A stretch of DNA of 64,000 bases from Sanderia malayensis (lineage: Eukaryota; Cnidaria; Scyphozoa; Semaeostomeae; Pelagiidae). Below are positions 25,078 through 38,500 of the stretch, in pieces (within the stretch, counting starts at the first letter, position 1; each line of letters begins with the position of its first letter). The stretch covers positions 3,469,219 through 3,533,218 of the forward strand of contig RQOL01000828.1 of the NCBI GenBank assembly GCA_013076295.1. The letters are read 5' to 3'. Under the pieces are notes generated by a model. It did no database searches, had not been told where the DNA came from, and was given only the letters and a program-made list of their open reading frames with translations. The position numbers were made by a program, and so were the translations under genes.

Positions 25078-28000
25078 ATGGCTGACGAAGAAATACATGG
25101 CGTGAGTAGAAATTCAACAAGAGAAAGAAGAAATAGGAGAAGACATTCAGCATCAAATTCGGAAGATGCAAGAAAAGCTGCCTCGTCGACAGAAGTTTTA
25201 CCTGTAAGCCCAGGCAAAGGTATTGCAAATCATGAAAATGGAAATGTTATTGAAAAAGATGTCAGAAAGAAGAAGAAATACAAAAGACAAGCATCTGAGC
25301 CAGGTTTACATGCATCATATATGTATACATCGATTTTAATAATTTCAAAATATTTCACATAAATAATTATGCCTTCCTTCGATTCGAATCGAAGAAGATA
25401 CGGGACTAGGCTAGGTATATAAGAAGAGGGCGTTGACAGGTAGAGGTGTGAAGCAAAACAATACAATAGTATAGCATGTAAAACCACTTGCTTGGAGTAG
25501 ACCTATTGTAAAGAGTTTTTTAAAAATATTATTTAATTATAGCTGAAATGTCAGCAGAGAGTAGAGAGAACATTAGTCCAACAAGAAATGAAAGAAGAAA
25601 ACCCAGGAAGCAGCAAAACGTTCAACGAATGCCACGTTCTGTGAGTGAAGAAGTTTTGGCTTTAGAAGGGAAGTTTCAAACACAGAATGAGCAAGAAGAG
25701 AATAGCCGTCCACCTCAACAGACTAAAAGAAATCGAAAAGGAAGACGAAGAGGAGGTAATCACCAATCACAAATCTTTATCAATTATTATCAGTCATGAT
25801 CATTAATTATTTAATAACCAGTTGATTGTTTTTCAGACACTGATCATCATCATCATCATCAATATCATCATCAAACTTTGCCTGATGATATAACCGAGGA
25901 TCAAATCACAGAATCAGCTACAAATCAAAATTCAGATGGACAACATCAACAACAGAAACAAAGAGTAAGAGGACAACAACAACAGCCAAGAAAAAAGAAG
26001 AAAATCAGGTCTTGTAAATTATGATAATATTATGATAATATCATGATGGTATTATGGTGATATTATGATGATATTATGATAATATTCCAAATTGTTTTTA
26101 GAGTTTGTAAGCCAGGGGTTGATAGTATTGTGAACGGGTTCCAGGTTGTCGATAATTAGTTGCTAAAGTATATTTTTTTATTATAGAAGCTCATTGATAA
26201 CATCAGGTGATGAAGAAAACTACCAAGGAGACATGGATGGTGAAGGTTTGTTTGTTGACATATTCTGTTTTCTTTACGAGATATAATAATGGATCATGCT
26301 TAGTTTCTGGTCATTTCTTAGTTTCAGAAATATTCAGAATTGATAAAGAAGATATTATTCAACATGACTTTAAGCAAAGCACTGGTAAAATTGCACAGAT
26401 AAGTCAAACAGCAACTTTGCCGAGTCAACCATTGGATTTTTTATTTATAGAGAAAAAAGGTAACTTTTTTCAATATGGTTCATTGGTTTATGCAGCATAC
26501 ATTAAGCTTGTATACCAGTTGACATATTTATATTATTTTATATGAATAAAAGATGGACAAGGATTTGTAAGAGAACATAAAAGCAAATTAGAAAGAGTCA
26601 ATGAAGAACCAAATGACATAATAACACTTGATATTTTACAAAAGAACAGAGAATCAACATCAATGGAATTTGCATTGGTAATTTATGGTTATTGTTGTTG
26701 CTCCTATGATAATCTGTTGCTATAATGACAATGGATGATCATGATTTTGTAACTTCTAATGAATACCTGATAATAATACAATGATGTTTATTCTAGGATG
26801 TGCATAATTGCTTTCAAACAGTTGCATTAATTTTTCATGGATTACTTGCAGGTATTTGAGTCAAATTTATTTTTATCTGTTTTCATTTCAGAACTAACAT
26901 CAGCAACAACCTATAATTTTCTGATTTCATGCATTTGGGTGTTTGCTTTCTAAATTATTGTGCTATACAATTCCCCTCACAGTGGAACATCTATCAATAG
27001 GCACTTCCCTACAACAGACAAAGTCATTGATCCTATAGCTGTGCATTTTATGGGTGTCTTGCTGCCTCCTCTATAGTCTATTGCTTCACCCATATTTTGA
27101 ATATTTGTCTTGTTGAAGTAAAACTATTTTTCTTTCAGGAATAACATTAACACAATGTATATTTGTATATTCACTAAGTGAAACAAGCTACTACAACCTT
27201 TTAATTAACTACAATAAATTGGCACAACCATTTCAATCCGTTTATTACTTTTTACTGGCTTTCTCCATTGTTTCTGTTTTCGACAGGTATGTACATATAT
27301 TTATTTACGCATTTATGTATTAATCTTTTTGCATAGATGACATCATTACTGATATGGTTAATGAATCTGTTAAATGTGAAACTACGTGAGCAAATACTAA
27401 AACGAAATTTCAGGCTGCAGCGTTATCAATTAATTAAAATAAATGGCAAAGTTATCTGTAAACTTTATCTTAGTAAATTTTTTCTTAGATTTGTAACTTA
27501 TTTTGTTTCACTTTTATCGTAGATTTGCAAACATGGGTCAAGGTTGGAGTCAGCTTTTTCTTGCTTTGCTTACAAGACCATCGCGAGCTTTAGCGATAAT
27601 CGGTATTAGTTTCAACATATGTATCCTCTTCTTCCAAATTAGATAATGTTATCATGCTTTGATGATTAACGTAGCGAATGTTGGTTGAGTTTTTATATGT
27701 TCATGAAAGTTTGACTTCGTCAGAACTGAATCACATTACTGAATCTCGAATCAGTAATGTGCTTTTCGCACTTTCTTCACTACAGGATACCTCTTTGCTT
27801 TGGTATTTTCCGTCAGCCTTGCGCAATTGGATGACAAGATTCGTTTGTATAAATACACGCCCAGCTTATGGTAATTGCATTGAATTGGATGTATTCTACC
27901 GCTGCGTGATTACAGTGATTGAATTTAATTGTGCAATGAATACATTAATAATTTATATAAATTAATAATATGAAGTAGTATAATATGAATAAATAATATG

Positions 28001-28361
28001 GATAATTTCTAGGTCATCAACAAGTGAGCTTGCAACATGGCGTGTTATTAATCTGATACGAGTAATTGGTGCACTTCTTGGTTGGTTTGCTGTTGCATTA
28101 AGTCCAAACGATGACCATGCAGCTAGTAAGTACCTTGTCTTGTCAGGCTCGAATCAGGTCTTAGGGCTCGAGTTCAAATCAAATCTTCGATTGCTGGTTA
28201 ATTTTTTATGCCTGTTGTTTTATCAATATTAATTGCTGGCTGATTAATTGAGTTTTTTTATTGCAGAGAACTTCAAAGCATCTATTGAGCAAGAACCGAA
28301 TGAGTCAAAGAGTAACATAAAATCAGTTGCAAGTGCAAGTTGGGAAAACCAATTAGTGTGA
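25078..28361 (+). CDS. TMEM237: TMEM237, ciliary transition-zone tetraspan protein (12 exons)
   Basis: Exons: 25078-25303, 25543-25755, 25837-26008, 26187-26245, 26328-26459, 26553-26677, 26797-26851, 27139-27286, 27523-27602, 27786-27870, 28013-28125, 28267-28361. Joined length is 1,503 nt (500 residues; the human protein is about 400). The start AAAATGG is a good initiation context; an upstream in-frame ATG exists at 25054. The first 300 residues are basic and low-complexity (Arg/Lys-rich, a His run from CAT repeats at 25844-25875, Gln-rich). The C-terminal half has four hydrophobic segments: TVALIFHGLLAGITLTQCIF, YYFLLAFSIVSVFD, ALAIIGYLFALVFSVSLAQ and IRVIGALLGWFAVAL. The block LAQPFQSVYYFLLAFS matches TMEM237 (LAYPFQSLLYLLLALS). 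TMEM237 belongs to the transition-zone module mutated in Joubert syndrome. An internal donor at 26385 in exon 5 is a possible alternative. Confidence 0.92.
26020..26090. repeat. Short ATGATATT microsatellite in TMEM237 intron
   Basis: Imperfect repetition of ATGATAATATT / ATGATGATATT units immediately after the third exon. Simple-sequence expansion. Confidence 0.7.
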
Positions 28362-29597
28362 ACATAATCGTGTTATTATTATATTTCCTGATGTTTCTAA
28401 GGAAAACTCTTTATGATATTGACATCTTTGTATTTAAGTTTTTGGTATTCGTAAACAGTTTTAAATAACTCAATTTACATATGATATGATACATATATGA
28501 TGTTAAAAACAATCGACTCTGTTTACTATTTCTGTGTTCATCGTTTGACTTTGTAAATATCCTAAGACAATGAAAAGAGTTTAATGCAACAATCAATCAA
28601 CGAGGTTTTCTTCTACCAAATACATTTAATCCAGTTTGGTGTAATCGAAGTAGAAACATCTGCTTGTCAATTTCAACTGAGGCAGGTTGGTTCGGTTACA
28701 TGCTTGCATTCAATTTTAATGAGGATTTCTGCTTAAATTTGCTGAATTTTATTGGCTAACATGACAACGGTATTATAATGTTTTATTATTTATACCAAGA
28801 TATGACTAAAGATTTCCTTTGATTTGGTATACACATTGTTTCAAGAACAGAAGCAACGTCTTGGTGTTGTGTGATCGTGTGATGGGCATAGAGAGCTCAC
28901 GGCAGGTGGGAAGGGCTTGGTTGTGTTTTTCAGTTCAGTTCATTTCATTGACAAGAAACAATCGACAAAACCATTGAACACAAGGAAAATAAAATAAAAT
29001 ACTTTCATTAATACAAGGTTTGTTAGAATTTGGGATTCAATGCAACAATGACGGTTTTGTTGTTTGTAATTTTCCAATTGTTTTCTCATGACCGATGGCT
29101 TTGTTATTCTTTTTCAGATTTCAGAATACACACAAGTTTAGCTGCCCTTGTTGTGAAAATGTTTAGCTGAAGGAAATTATCTATTCTAATTCAATCGAAT
29201 TTGCTTGTTTTGGCCTGCTGTTAAGTAATGCTATTCAAAGAGCGACAGGTACGCATTATTGTGAATTCTGTTCGCTGCAAGCTGTTACTGCATGTAAATA
29301 AACCGAAATAGGACATATTTATTGTTGAATATTGTAATCATGGAAGACCGAAGAATATCATTCTGTTGAATTCTATTATCACGCAGCTTGACACAATCTA
29401 TGAAATCAGAAATGGCACTATCTATATGTGTTTTTATTAACAATTCTTTTATTTAAATGGCAAGTAATCTGTGCAACGGAATTACGAATTGTATTATACA
29501 CAACAATGAACTTTATTACGTTATATTTAACCAGTTTTTTTACTTCAGATTGCACACGCCTTGCTGTAAACATCAACCAATTACCCAGACGATCATT
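28362..29597. other. Intergenic region between TMEM237 and first cadherin gene
   Basis: No convincing coding signal, RNA gene or repeat terminus. It should contain the TMEM237 3' UTR and the promoter and 5' UTR of the C1q-Ig-cadherin gene starting at 29598. Confidence 0.4.
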
Positions 29598-32500
29598 ATG
29601 ATGGATGTACGAATATTTACATTGTTCTACTTGCCTTTGTTTATGACATGTTTCGGTGAGTTTCTCACGCTTTTACTTTCAAGAAAAGTTTTTATTATCC
29701 CAGTGGAGAAACACCACATATTTTCTTTCAATGTTATTACTATCATCATGATTATGAATCGTCTCAATGACTTCCCATTGCAATCGTCATTTCTCTGTCC
29801 AGTAAACGCTGAGGGCGTTTATTGGATTACTTAAGCGACCTAAAGGATATTAAGGCATTGATTTTGATGTTATTGAATGAAGCTTTTAAAATGTGGCGCT
29901 TATTAAAAAGTTTAAGAAAAACGATTATAATTATAATTATGGTTATCAGTCATGACCGTTGTTTATCTCCCTTCCACAATTTTCGACCAATGTTTATTTT
30001 TAGCCAATCCTGAGATTGGTTTCTCGTCAGTGACAAATTCAAAGATTGACATAAAGAGATTCACTTCGACTGGAATAAAAGGCTGGAAAACAAAAGACTC
30101 GTTGCTGATATTTGAATATGGAATGAAATTTGACAACACTGAATCCTATGTATTAATCCCGATAAATGGTTTATATTTCATTTCGGCGAATATCATTATC
30201 GAAAGAACAAAATCAAATCAATTAATCAAATCATGCATTATTGAAAGTTATTGTCAATCAACTAATGAAAATGAAAAGACAATTACGATATCACTGATAT
30301 TATATTTTACAAAGCTGCAAAGGTTGTCAGTCACAATGTATAGCGATTCTGATTTTACCGTCATGGAAAAATCAAGTTTTGCAGCACAGTATCTTGGCTC
30401 GATTCAAATGAATAATGCAGTTCTGAATTTTCTTAATCGAAATCAAACGATTAACTTGACATCAAAGGATAATATCATTACTGGTTGGAAACCGCAAAAC
30501 ATTTCTACTTTTACGAGAACTGAAGATAATGGTTAGTAATGTTATTAAATATCCTTAATTATTTTTTATTATTTATTGTTGAGGAGTCTGCACTATTATT
30601 GCTTGGTTACATTTTTACACATGAATTTTCATCCTTTTAATCTCTGTATTTTCTTTATCTTTTGCTTCTAATTAATTACACCTGCTTTTTTATTTATTAT
30701 TGTTCTATTTTATTGTTTAGAGCTACTCTCGGATGATGGCTCATTTTTATTGAAATGCACCGGAATATACTTGGTATCGGCCATTGTCAATTTGCAAGCC
30801 AGTAAAGGAAAGTATGAAGTGAAGTTACTTGATGATTCAAATAGAATTCTATCAAAACATTATACAGTGTTTCATCACGATGGCCACAGAAGTATTGCAA
30901 TGTTCAAGGCAGTTAATATAACAGCTAACACAAGAATATCATTGGCCATTAACAAAAGTAAGAAAGATAAAGCTACTGTGCTGAAGGGAACTTCGTTAAG
31001 TGCTGTTTATATTGGAAGTATTCCAAGAAATTCATCAGAATTTTCATTCACGTTTGATGAAAATATCAAGTTTGATGCTGGAATGCAAGTCCAAACATTG
31101 AAAAATTACGTTCCTCGTAGAATGATAGATGACCAATTAATAATACTCGGAGATTCAAATCTTTATCAAATTGCAGTCCCAAAACACGGCATCTATATAT
31201 TTTCATTTAACCTTCATCTTAACATGTTTATCAATGATCAAATAACAATGAAAATTTCAGTGTGGAAAGATGGAATCAAATCTGTGAAAAACGAAGAAGT
31301 TAGAACAATAAATACAAATCATACGATTGAAACATCAATGTTGGTAACAAGTTTGCTTTTATTAGGAAGGAATGATTTGATATCTGTCACGTTGGAGTCA
31401 AAGAAAGGATATTCATTCGAAATAGGAAAAGACAGCGAAATATCCTTCACAGCAGTAAAAGCTCAAAGTCTAGCAGCTGGATTTATTACTGATACAGCAA
31501 CAAAGGTAAACAACGACAATGAATGGACACAGGTCGAGTTTAATGCTTTGCCGTTTCGAGCTTTCGGATTAAACGAATTTTTGATCAGCGATAGAAAGAA
31601 CTTTAAAGCTCCAATGAGTGGTCTTTATTTCATAGTCATGAATATCATTTGCTCTTCCGAGGATAGCAAGTTGAACAACTATAGTATTAGAATATTAAAA
31701 GAAAATACAAGAACGACACCAACAGAATTATTTGCAGGAACATTTTCAGGGTTAAAGAAAATATTCACCACACATCCGTCTGGAGTTTTCAGCTTAAATG
31801 AGAATGACGTAATATCATTTTACTTTGCTTCTTTGAGTAATTTTAAGGTTGATAAAGGGAGCACAGTGTTCATATCGCTTATCGATTTCAGTGAAAGTGG
31901 ACGAACATTTATTGGTAATATCATTCCGATGAATAAGCCGATGAGTTTAAATGAGAATGTTGACCACATTTTGAAGGATTGGACAGTAGACACAATTGGT
32001 TCAACATTCTACATACCCAATCAAGGATATACTGCTTTGAAAAATGGATTCTATCTTGTAGCATGCAACGTACAAGTGAAAATTGAGTTTCTGAAAGACC
32101 TTTCACTCGATGTTGATCTCTTTGTCCATTTTGATGATAACGATATGAATTTTGGACTGAAGGATATGATCCAAGTTACAGGCAAGAAGAATGAGAGTAG
32201 AACTATTTTACTGACTGTTAATGAAGTTGTAAAAGCGAAAGCAAATTCAAAATTGAGCACAGTTTTGAAATTAAACAAAAAGGATTCTGGTTCATTAAAC
32301 ATGACAGTCCTATCAGGAAGACTTTCTGTGACGTTATTCGCTTCAAATGAAGAAGAATTAACAGAAACGTTTCGAGAAGTGCAAGCATCAACCAAATTAT
32401 TATCAATAAATAATAATGCATGGAAATATATCAGCAAGACGATATACGATGAGAAGAATGGAGAATTCAAAACGGAAAACGTGGAAATGATTGGAGCCCA

Positions 32501-35500
32501 GTTCCTTGCCAAACGACCAATGGTTGCATATGTATCGTCAACATTCATAATACATGGAATTGATGGAATCGTGGATTATGGAATGGTTGTTCTTCCGGAG
32601 TCTGAGAACTCAATTTCAAAAGGGTTGACTTTACAAACACGTTTGTATGGCCAAACATCTACAACTTTAAAATGGAATGGTTTTGTTTATTTGGAGCCAT
32701 GGAATCAACTTGGTTTGGCAATAAAGAGAAAGAAAGATCCTAGCATCTCATCAACAAATTCAGAAACCAGTTTTTCACGCAGTAGTTGGTCCAGTTATTC
32801 ATTCATTGCTTTACCTTTCCTAAAAGACACGCTCCAAACTTATTCAGACCCTTCAAAGTAAGTCACCTACAGTCATTTACTCTGACATGCTATCACTAGT
32901 CATAGGAAGCATTGTATCTAACTTAATGAGTCTCCCACTGCAGAGTGATTCATGAAACAATAAACTGTTTTCTGCCTAGTACGCTCTTCCTTTGTGTATC
33001 GAGCACTGATTCTGGACAAGTCATATGTAAGTACAATTGCTATAAATATTTAACTTACGATAAATTGATATCTTTGTCTTTTCATAGAGTGAAAAATGGA
33101 ACAGTATTGGACAAAGGACTTTATTTATTGAATATCGATGGAAATAAAACTAAGGCGGGTATGTTCAAGGATAGATCAATGAAATGGTTGAACAAATATG
33201 ACGTAATCCCATCTTCATGGAATGCTTGCAATATTGCTTTATCAGAGTTTAAGCAAGTTTGGACACAAACATTGCAATGGGATAAGCAATTTACAAACCA
33301 ATCAGAATACGAATTAAATCATGTATTTGACAACTTAGTCAATATGCGAAGCAATTTTCCGCTCTCAACTTTACGAAACAAGAAATGCATTGCCGGAATA
33401 ATGACTATACATCTGAGGATCATACTTCGTAAAAGTAACATATCCGATATTAGCTTACTTTATACAAGAAGAGGACAACAACATGCAGTAAAGTTAGCTT
33501 CTGCTTCGTATTATACAAACAAGGGTTTCTACTTGCTAGAAATGAATGGAATGGTGTGTCATAATCATAGTAATGCCATGAAAATTGGCAGTCAACAAGG
33601 CAAGCTTTTGAACATGACCATATCACATGGTTCTTCTTATTCGTTTGCTCTTATCAACGATGCTTCTCACGTTGAAGGATTCAGCGCCATTCAACTGCGA
33701 AATCAGGTCATTTCACTTGAAAATGGCAACTTTAGGAGGGTTGATGGATGGAGTATAGAATCGGAATTGAATTTTGACTCGACAATCGGTTTCAAGTCAC
33801 CTTTTGCCACATATTATGTCATTACGACTGGAAGATATCTCGTAACTGCTAATATTGTTTTGAAGATGAACTCAACGAGGTATTTGATGTTTTCTATATT
33901 TTTTGTTGACCAACAGCTTTGTAGCCTTCAAACTTTTTATCAGATGTGTGCTAATCTTCTTGTCTGATCGTTCAGATTGGTGAAATTTGCATTATCTTTG
34001 GATGGCACAATAATTTTACAAATCAAATCAAATCAACAATCCTCAAGAGAAATAGTAACACTAAACATTGCTTTAGTTATCAATATTCAGAATTCACAGC
34101 TACTGGAATTAAAAGCGATAGCAAACAATGAACAATGTCATGTTCTTGCTGGTTCTACATTTTCAGCTGTCTTACTCGGTAAGTTGATGAGTTCATATTG
34201 AAGCTAATTTTCTCATTATATTCTTAGTATGTGTGCAAGAAAGACCCTTGTAGTGGAATGACAACTGATTTTGAATATTACAGAGTATTCTGATGTTTAT
34301 TGATTTTAGTTCCCGAAATGACTTTCAGTAAATGCGGCGCTGACACTATGGTTTTACGAACTGTACCTTACAAGAGTAAAGCTTACAGAATTGGCCATAA
34401 TGTTTACATGCCCTGTACAACTGATACTTTGAGAACTGCTGATTTTTATTGGTTGCAAAATGGAAAAGTACGAAATATTACTTTTTCGCCTATAAATCTG
34501 GCATAAAATCTTTCAATTGACCATTCTATCTTTTTTATCCACCATATATATTATGCTAGATTATTTTTATAAATGCCCTATAGCTAACTTGTTTTTATCT
34601 TCCATTTATAGATTGTCAGTTTCCTTCCAAGTTCTACGAATGGCTCATTGATTATATACTCTGCTTCCTCATCCAATTCTGGTTTATATCGGTGCAGAGT
34701 TCAGATTGGTGATTTTTTTGTCGAATCACACGATATCAATGTTTTTGTTTATGGTAAGAAGGCATCATTTCATTTTCATTGCACACCCAGGGCACTCAGT
34801 ACATAGACATACGGGGGTCTCTTGCCCCAAGTGAAATACATTACCTATCATACATAAAGCTAGGGTTAGAAAAATCAAATTTGGAAATAGATCAAAATGT
34901 CACTCAGAAGGGGTCGCACTCTACTATTTAGGACCTTCTGATCAATTTAAGACCATTCCCAGCCTTCTAGCATATATATTTCAAAAGTTGCCCCAGGCGA
35001 GTTTTTGCCCCAAGTGAAATAGCTAGCTACATTACCTATCATACATAAAGCTAGGGTTAGAAAAATTAATTTTGGAAATAGATCAAAATGTCACTCAGAA
35101 AGGGTCGAATCTTACTAATTAGGACCTTCTGATCAGTTTGAGACCATCCCCAGCCTTCTAGCATATATATTTCAAAGTTGCCAGCGACTTTGCATGAAAT
35201 ATTACTTCATACATTAGTTATCATTTAATAAAATTATCAATCATTATTTTTTATATTTAACATTAGTTCTAGATATATATTTCAAAAGTTGCCCAGGCGA
35301 GTTTTGCCCAAGTGAAATAGCTAGCTACATTACCTATCATACATAAAGCTAGGGTTAGAAAAATTAATTTTGGAAATAGATCAAAATGTCACTCAGAAAG
35401 GGTCGAATCTTACTAATTAGGACCTTCTGATCAGTTTGAGACCATCCCCAGCCTTGTAGCGTATATATTTCAAAAGTTGGCCCCAGGCGAGCTCTTGCCC

Positions 35501-38500
35501 CAAGTGAAATACATTACCTATCATACATAAAGCTAGGGTTAGAAAAATCAAATTTGGAAATATATCAAAATGTCACTCAGAAGGGGTCCAATTCTATTAA
35601 ATAAGACCTTCTGATCAATTTGAGACCATTCCCAGCCTTCTAGCATTTATATTTCAAACGTTGGCCCCAGGCGAGCTCTTGCCCCAAGTGAAATAGCTAC
35701 ATTACCTATCATACATAAAGCTAGGGTTAGAAAAATTAATTTTGGAAATAGATCAAAATGTCACTCAGAAAGGGTCGAATCTTACTAATTGGGACCTTCT
35801 GATCAGTTTGAGACCATTCTCAGCTATCTAGCATAAGTATTTCAAAAGCTGGCCCCATGCGAGCTCTTGCCCCAAAAGTGAAATACATTACCTATCATAC
35901 ATAAAGCTTGGGTTAGAAAAATCAAATTTGGAAATAGATCGAAATGTCACTCAGAAGGGGTCGAATCTTACTAATTAGGACCTTCTGATCAGTTTGAGAC
36001 CATTCTCAGCTATCTAGCATAAGTATTTCAAAAGTTGGTCCCAGGCGAGCTCTTGCCCCAAGTGAAATACAGTGAAATACATTATCTATCATACATAAAG
36101 CTAGGGTTAGAAAAATCAAATTTGGAAATATATCAAAATGTCACTCAGAAGGGGTCGAACCTTACTAATTAGGACCTTTTCTTCTATTTTTCTTCCTTTT
36201 AGACCCAACTCCAAACATAACAATTCATTCATTCAAGATATTTATCCCCGAGAATTCACCACCTGAGCTTGAAGTAACGAATATTCACGTGAAAGCTATG
36301 ACGTCCCTTGGAAAAACCAATGGACGTGTCCATCTTTCCATACAACCTGGTAAGTTTCATCCACCTGTTTTAATGGCCTGTCAAAATACAACTTCTTGAG
36401 CATAGAAAGTAAATTAAATTGTTTAACTTTCAGATAATTTAAACCAGTTCTTTAACATTGTGCCAAGCGAGACTTCATCATTAGGTGTTCTTAGAACATC
36501 GTCTACTTTTGATCACGAGTCGCGTAATATCTACAACATCACACTGGTTGCTAAGAACACGGATTTCGCTGGCAACGCCCAATCGTTCATCAATCTTATT
36601 ATTCACATCGTGGATAAAAATGACAACCCTCCAATGATGAGAAAAACGAATCACGTGATCGAGATATTCCGAAGTGCTTCTGTTAGTGAGTCAATCTATA
36701 AAGTACACGCAACAGATAAGGATACTGGCAAAAATGCACAAATCAGCTATGCATTGCATCATAGCAAAGATGCAGAAAGTTTTGGTATCAATTATCAATC
36801 TGGAGACATTTATTTGAAGAAGAAATTGACGGAAGAAGCAAAATCATCATTCGTATTGTTTGTTATTGCCGAAAATGAACAATTTCGAGCTTTTGCTCAA
36901 ATCACAATTAATGTGAAAGAGAATAATATTCACAAACCGTACTTCAATCCTCAAAGCTACACCGCAACTGTCCCCAAGAGTCTGTCTACAGGAAGTGTAA
37001 TAACAAGAGTACGTGCTTACGATAAAGATAAGTATCCAGTTGCTGGAAAATTGCATTTTAAAATTGTTAGCACAAGTGTAAAGGAACCGCTGCCGTTGAC
37101 TATTGATGAGTATGGAATTATCCAAACAACTGGGAGTATAAGCACGTTTGCAGGAGAACTCGTTGTTTTTAATGTCGAAGCATATGATAATGGTGGGTTT
37201 AAAAGCAGCAACATGGCTGTCGTTAATCTAGCTGTGGCTGAAAACAAGCAGAAATCATATTCGACGCAATTGAAATTTGAAAAAGATGTTTACAGTGCTA
37301 ATATTAGAGAGGATGTTGAAATTGGAACATTTGTAGTTGCTGTAAAAACTTTCCTACTTCCTCCATTTAGCAATCATCAAGTGAGATACGTATGTTTACA
37401 ATCGGGAGACAGTGGCAATTTTACTTTGTCAGAGACGACAGGGTTTCTATACACAAGAGCATTGTTTGATTACAAATCTGTCTCGAAGTATTCCTTGACA
37501 ATCTTTGCTTGTGACGCTACTGGAGAATTCGGTTGTGTGGCTACCAAGATATTGATCAACATTGAAGTTGTGAACGATAATGCTCCATTCTTCACCAGGT
37601 CTTTTTACAATGAAACGTTGAAAAGAAATAGCGCGATTATTGGTGCAAAAATTCTAGAATTAATGTCACTCAAAGCTGACTCATCAATTAATCGTAAAGT
37701 TATATATGCAATTGAAGACGATGCTGATTTGCTGCCATTTTCTATTGGAAGATCAGATGGAGTTATTAAGTTGACCAAACCACTCAATAATGCCACATAC
37801 GAGTATATTTTTATTGTAAGCGCTTTAAATGATGCCAGAAATTCACCGAAAAGTTTCTGTCTTGTGCAGATCAAGATAGATAACGATAATGCCACAGTGG
37901 ATGATTTTAAATTTGACAAAAGGTTTTATGAAATTTCCATACACGAAGATGAAGTAAGGAACAAATATTTACAAAACATCACAGTATCAACACGTGTAAG
38001 CACGCAGGTTGGATATTTCTTATATGGTAATGATAATCACACATTTGGAGTACAAGAGTCATCTGGCAGCTTATTCTTGCTTAAGAAGATTGATTTTGAA
38101 ACAAAAAAGAAATACCAGATGTTTTTAATTGCCAAATCAATTCAGAATCAAATGAAAAGAGCCTTTACGAAAATAATCATCAATATTTTAGATATTAATG
38201 ACAACGCACCAAAATTTTTAAATGAAAATAACTATACAATATTTTACGAGGGAAGGAAACCTGGAACAATTGTAACTAAAGTTCAAGCATATGATCCTGA
38301 TACGGGTGAAAACGGAGAAATTAGATATTCGCTATTATCACAGAAGAATGCATTCGGAATTGATGCAAAAAGTGGAGTAATAACTGTGAATAAAATTGTT
38401 CAAGGCACGATATATGACGTTATTATTAAAGCAAGTGACTTGGGATCTCCGTCGTTGTATTCCGAGACTAACATGATTATACGTGTATCAAATACTACAA

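Noticed and set aside
29457..29834. 125-codon plus frame as a separate small protein
   Set aside because: It reads through the GTGAGT donor at 29656. Only 29598-29655 is the signal-peptide exon of receptor A.
34785..36182. Additional coding exons or CRISPR-like array in receptor A intron
   Set aside because: Tandem non-coding repeat of ~187 bp with stops in all frames and no spacer structure.
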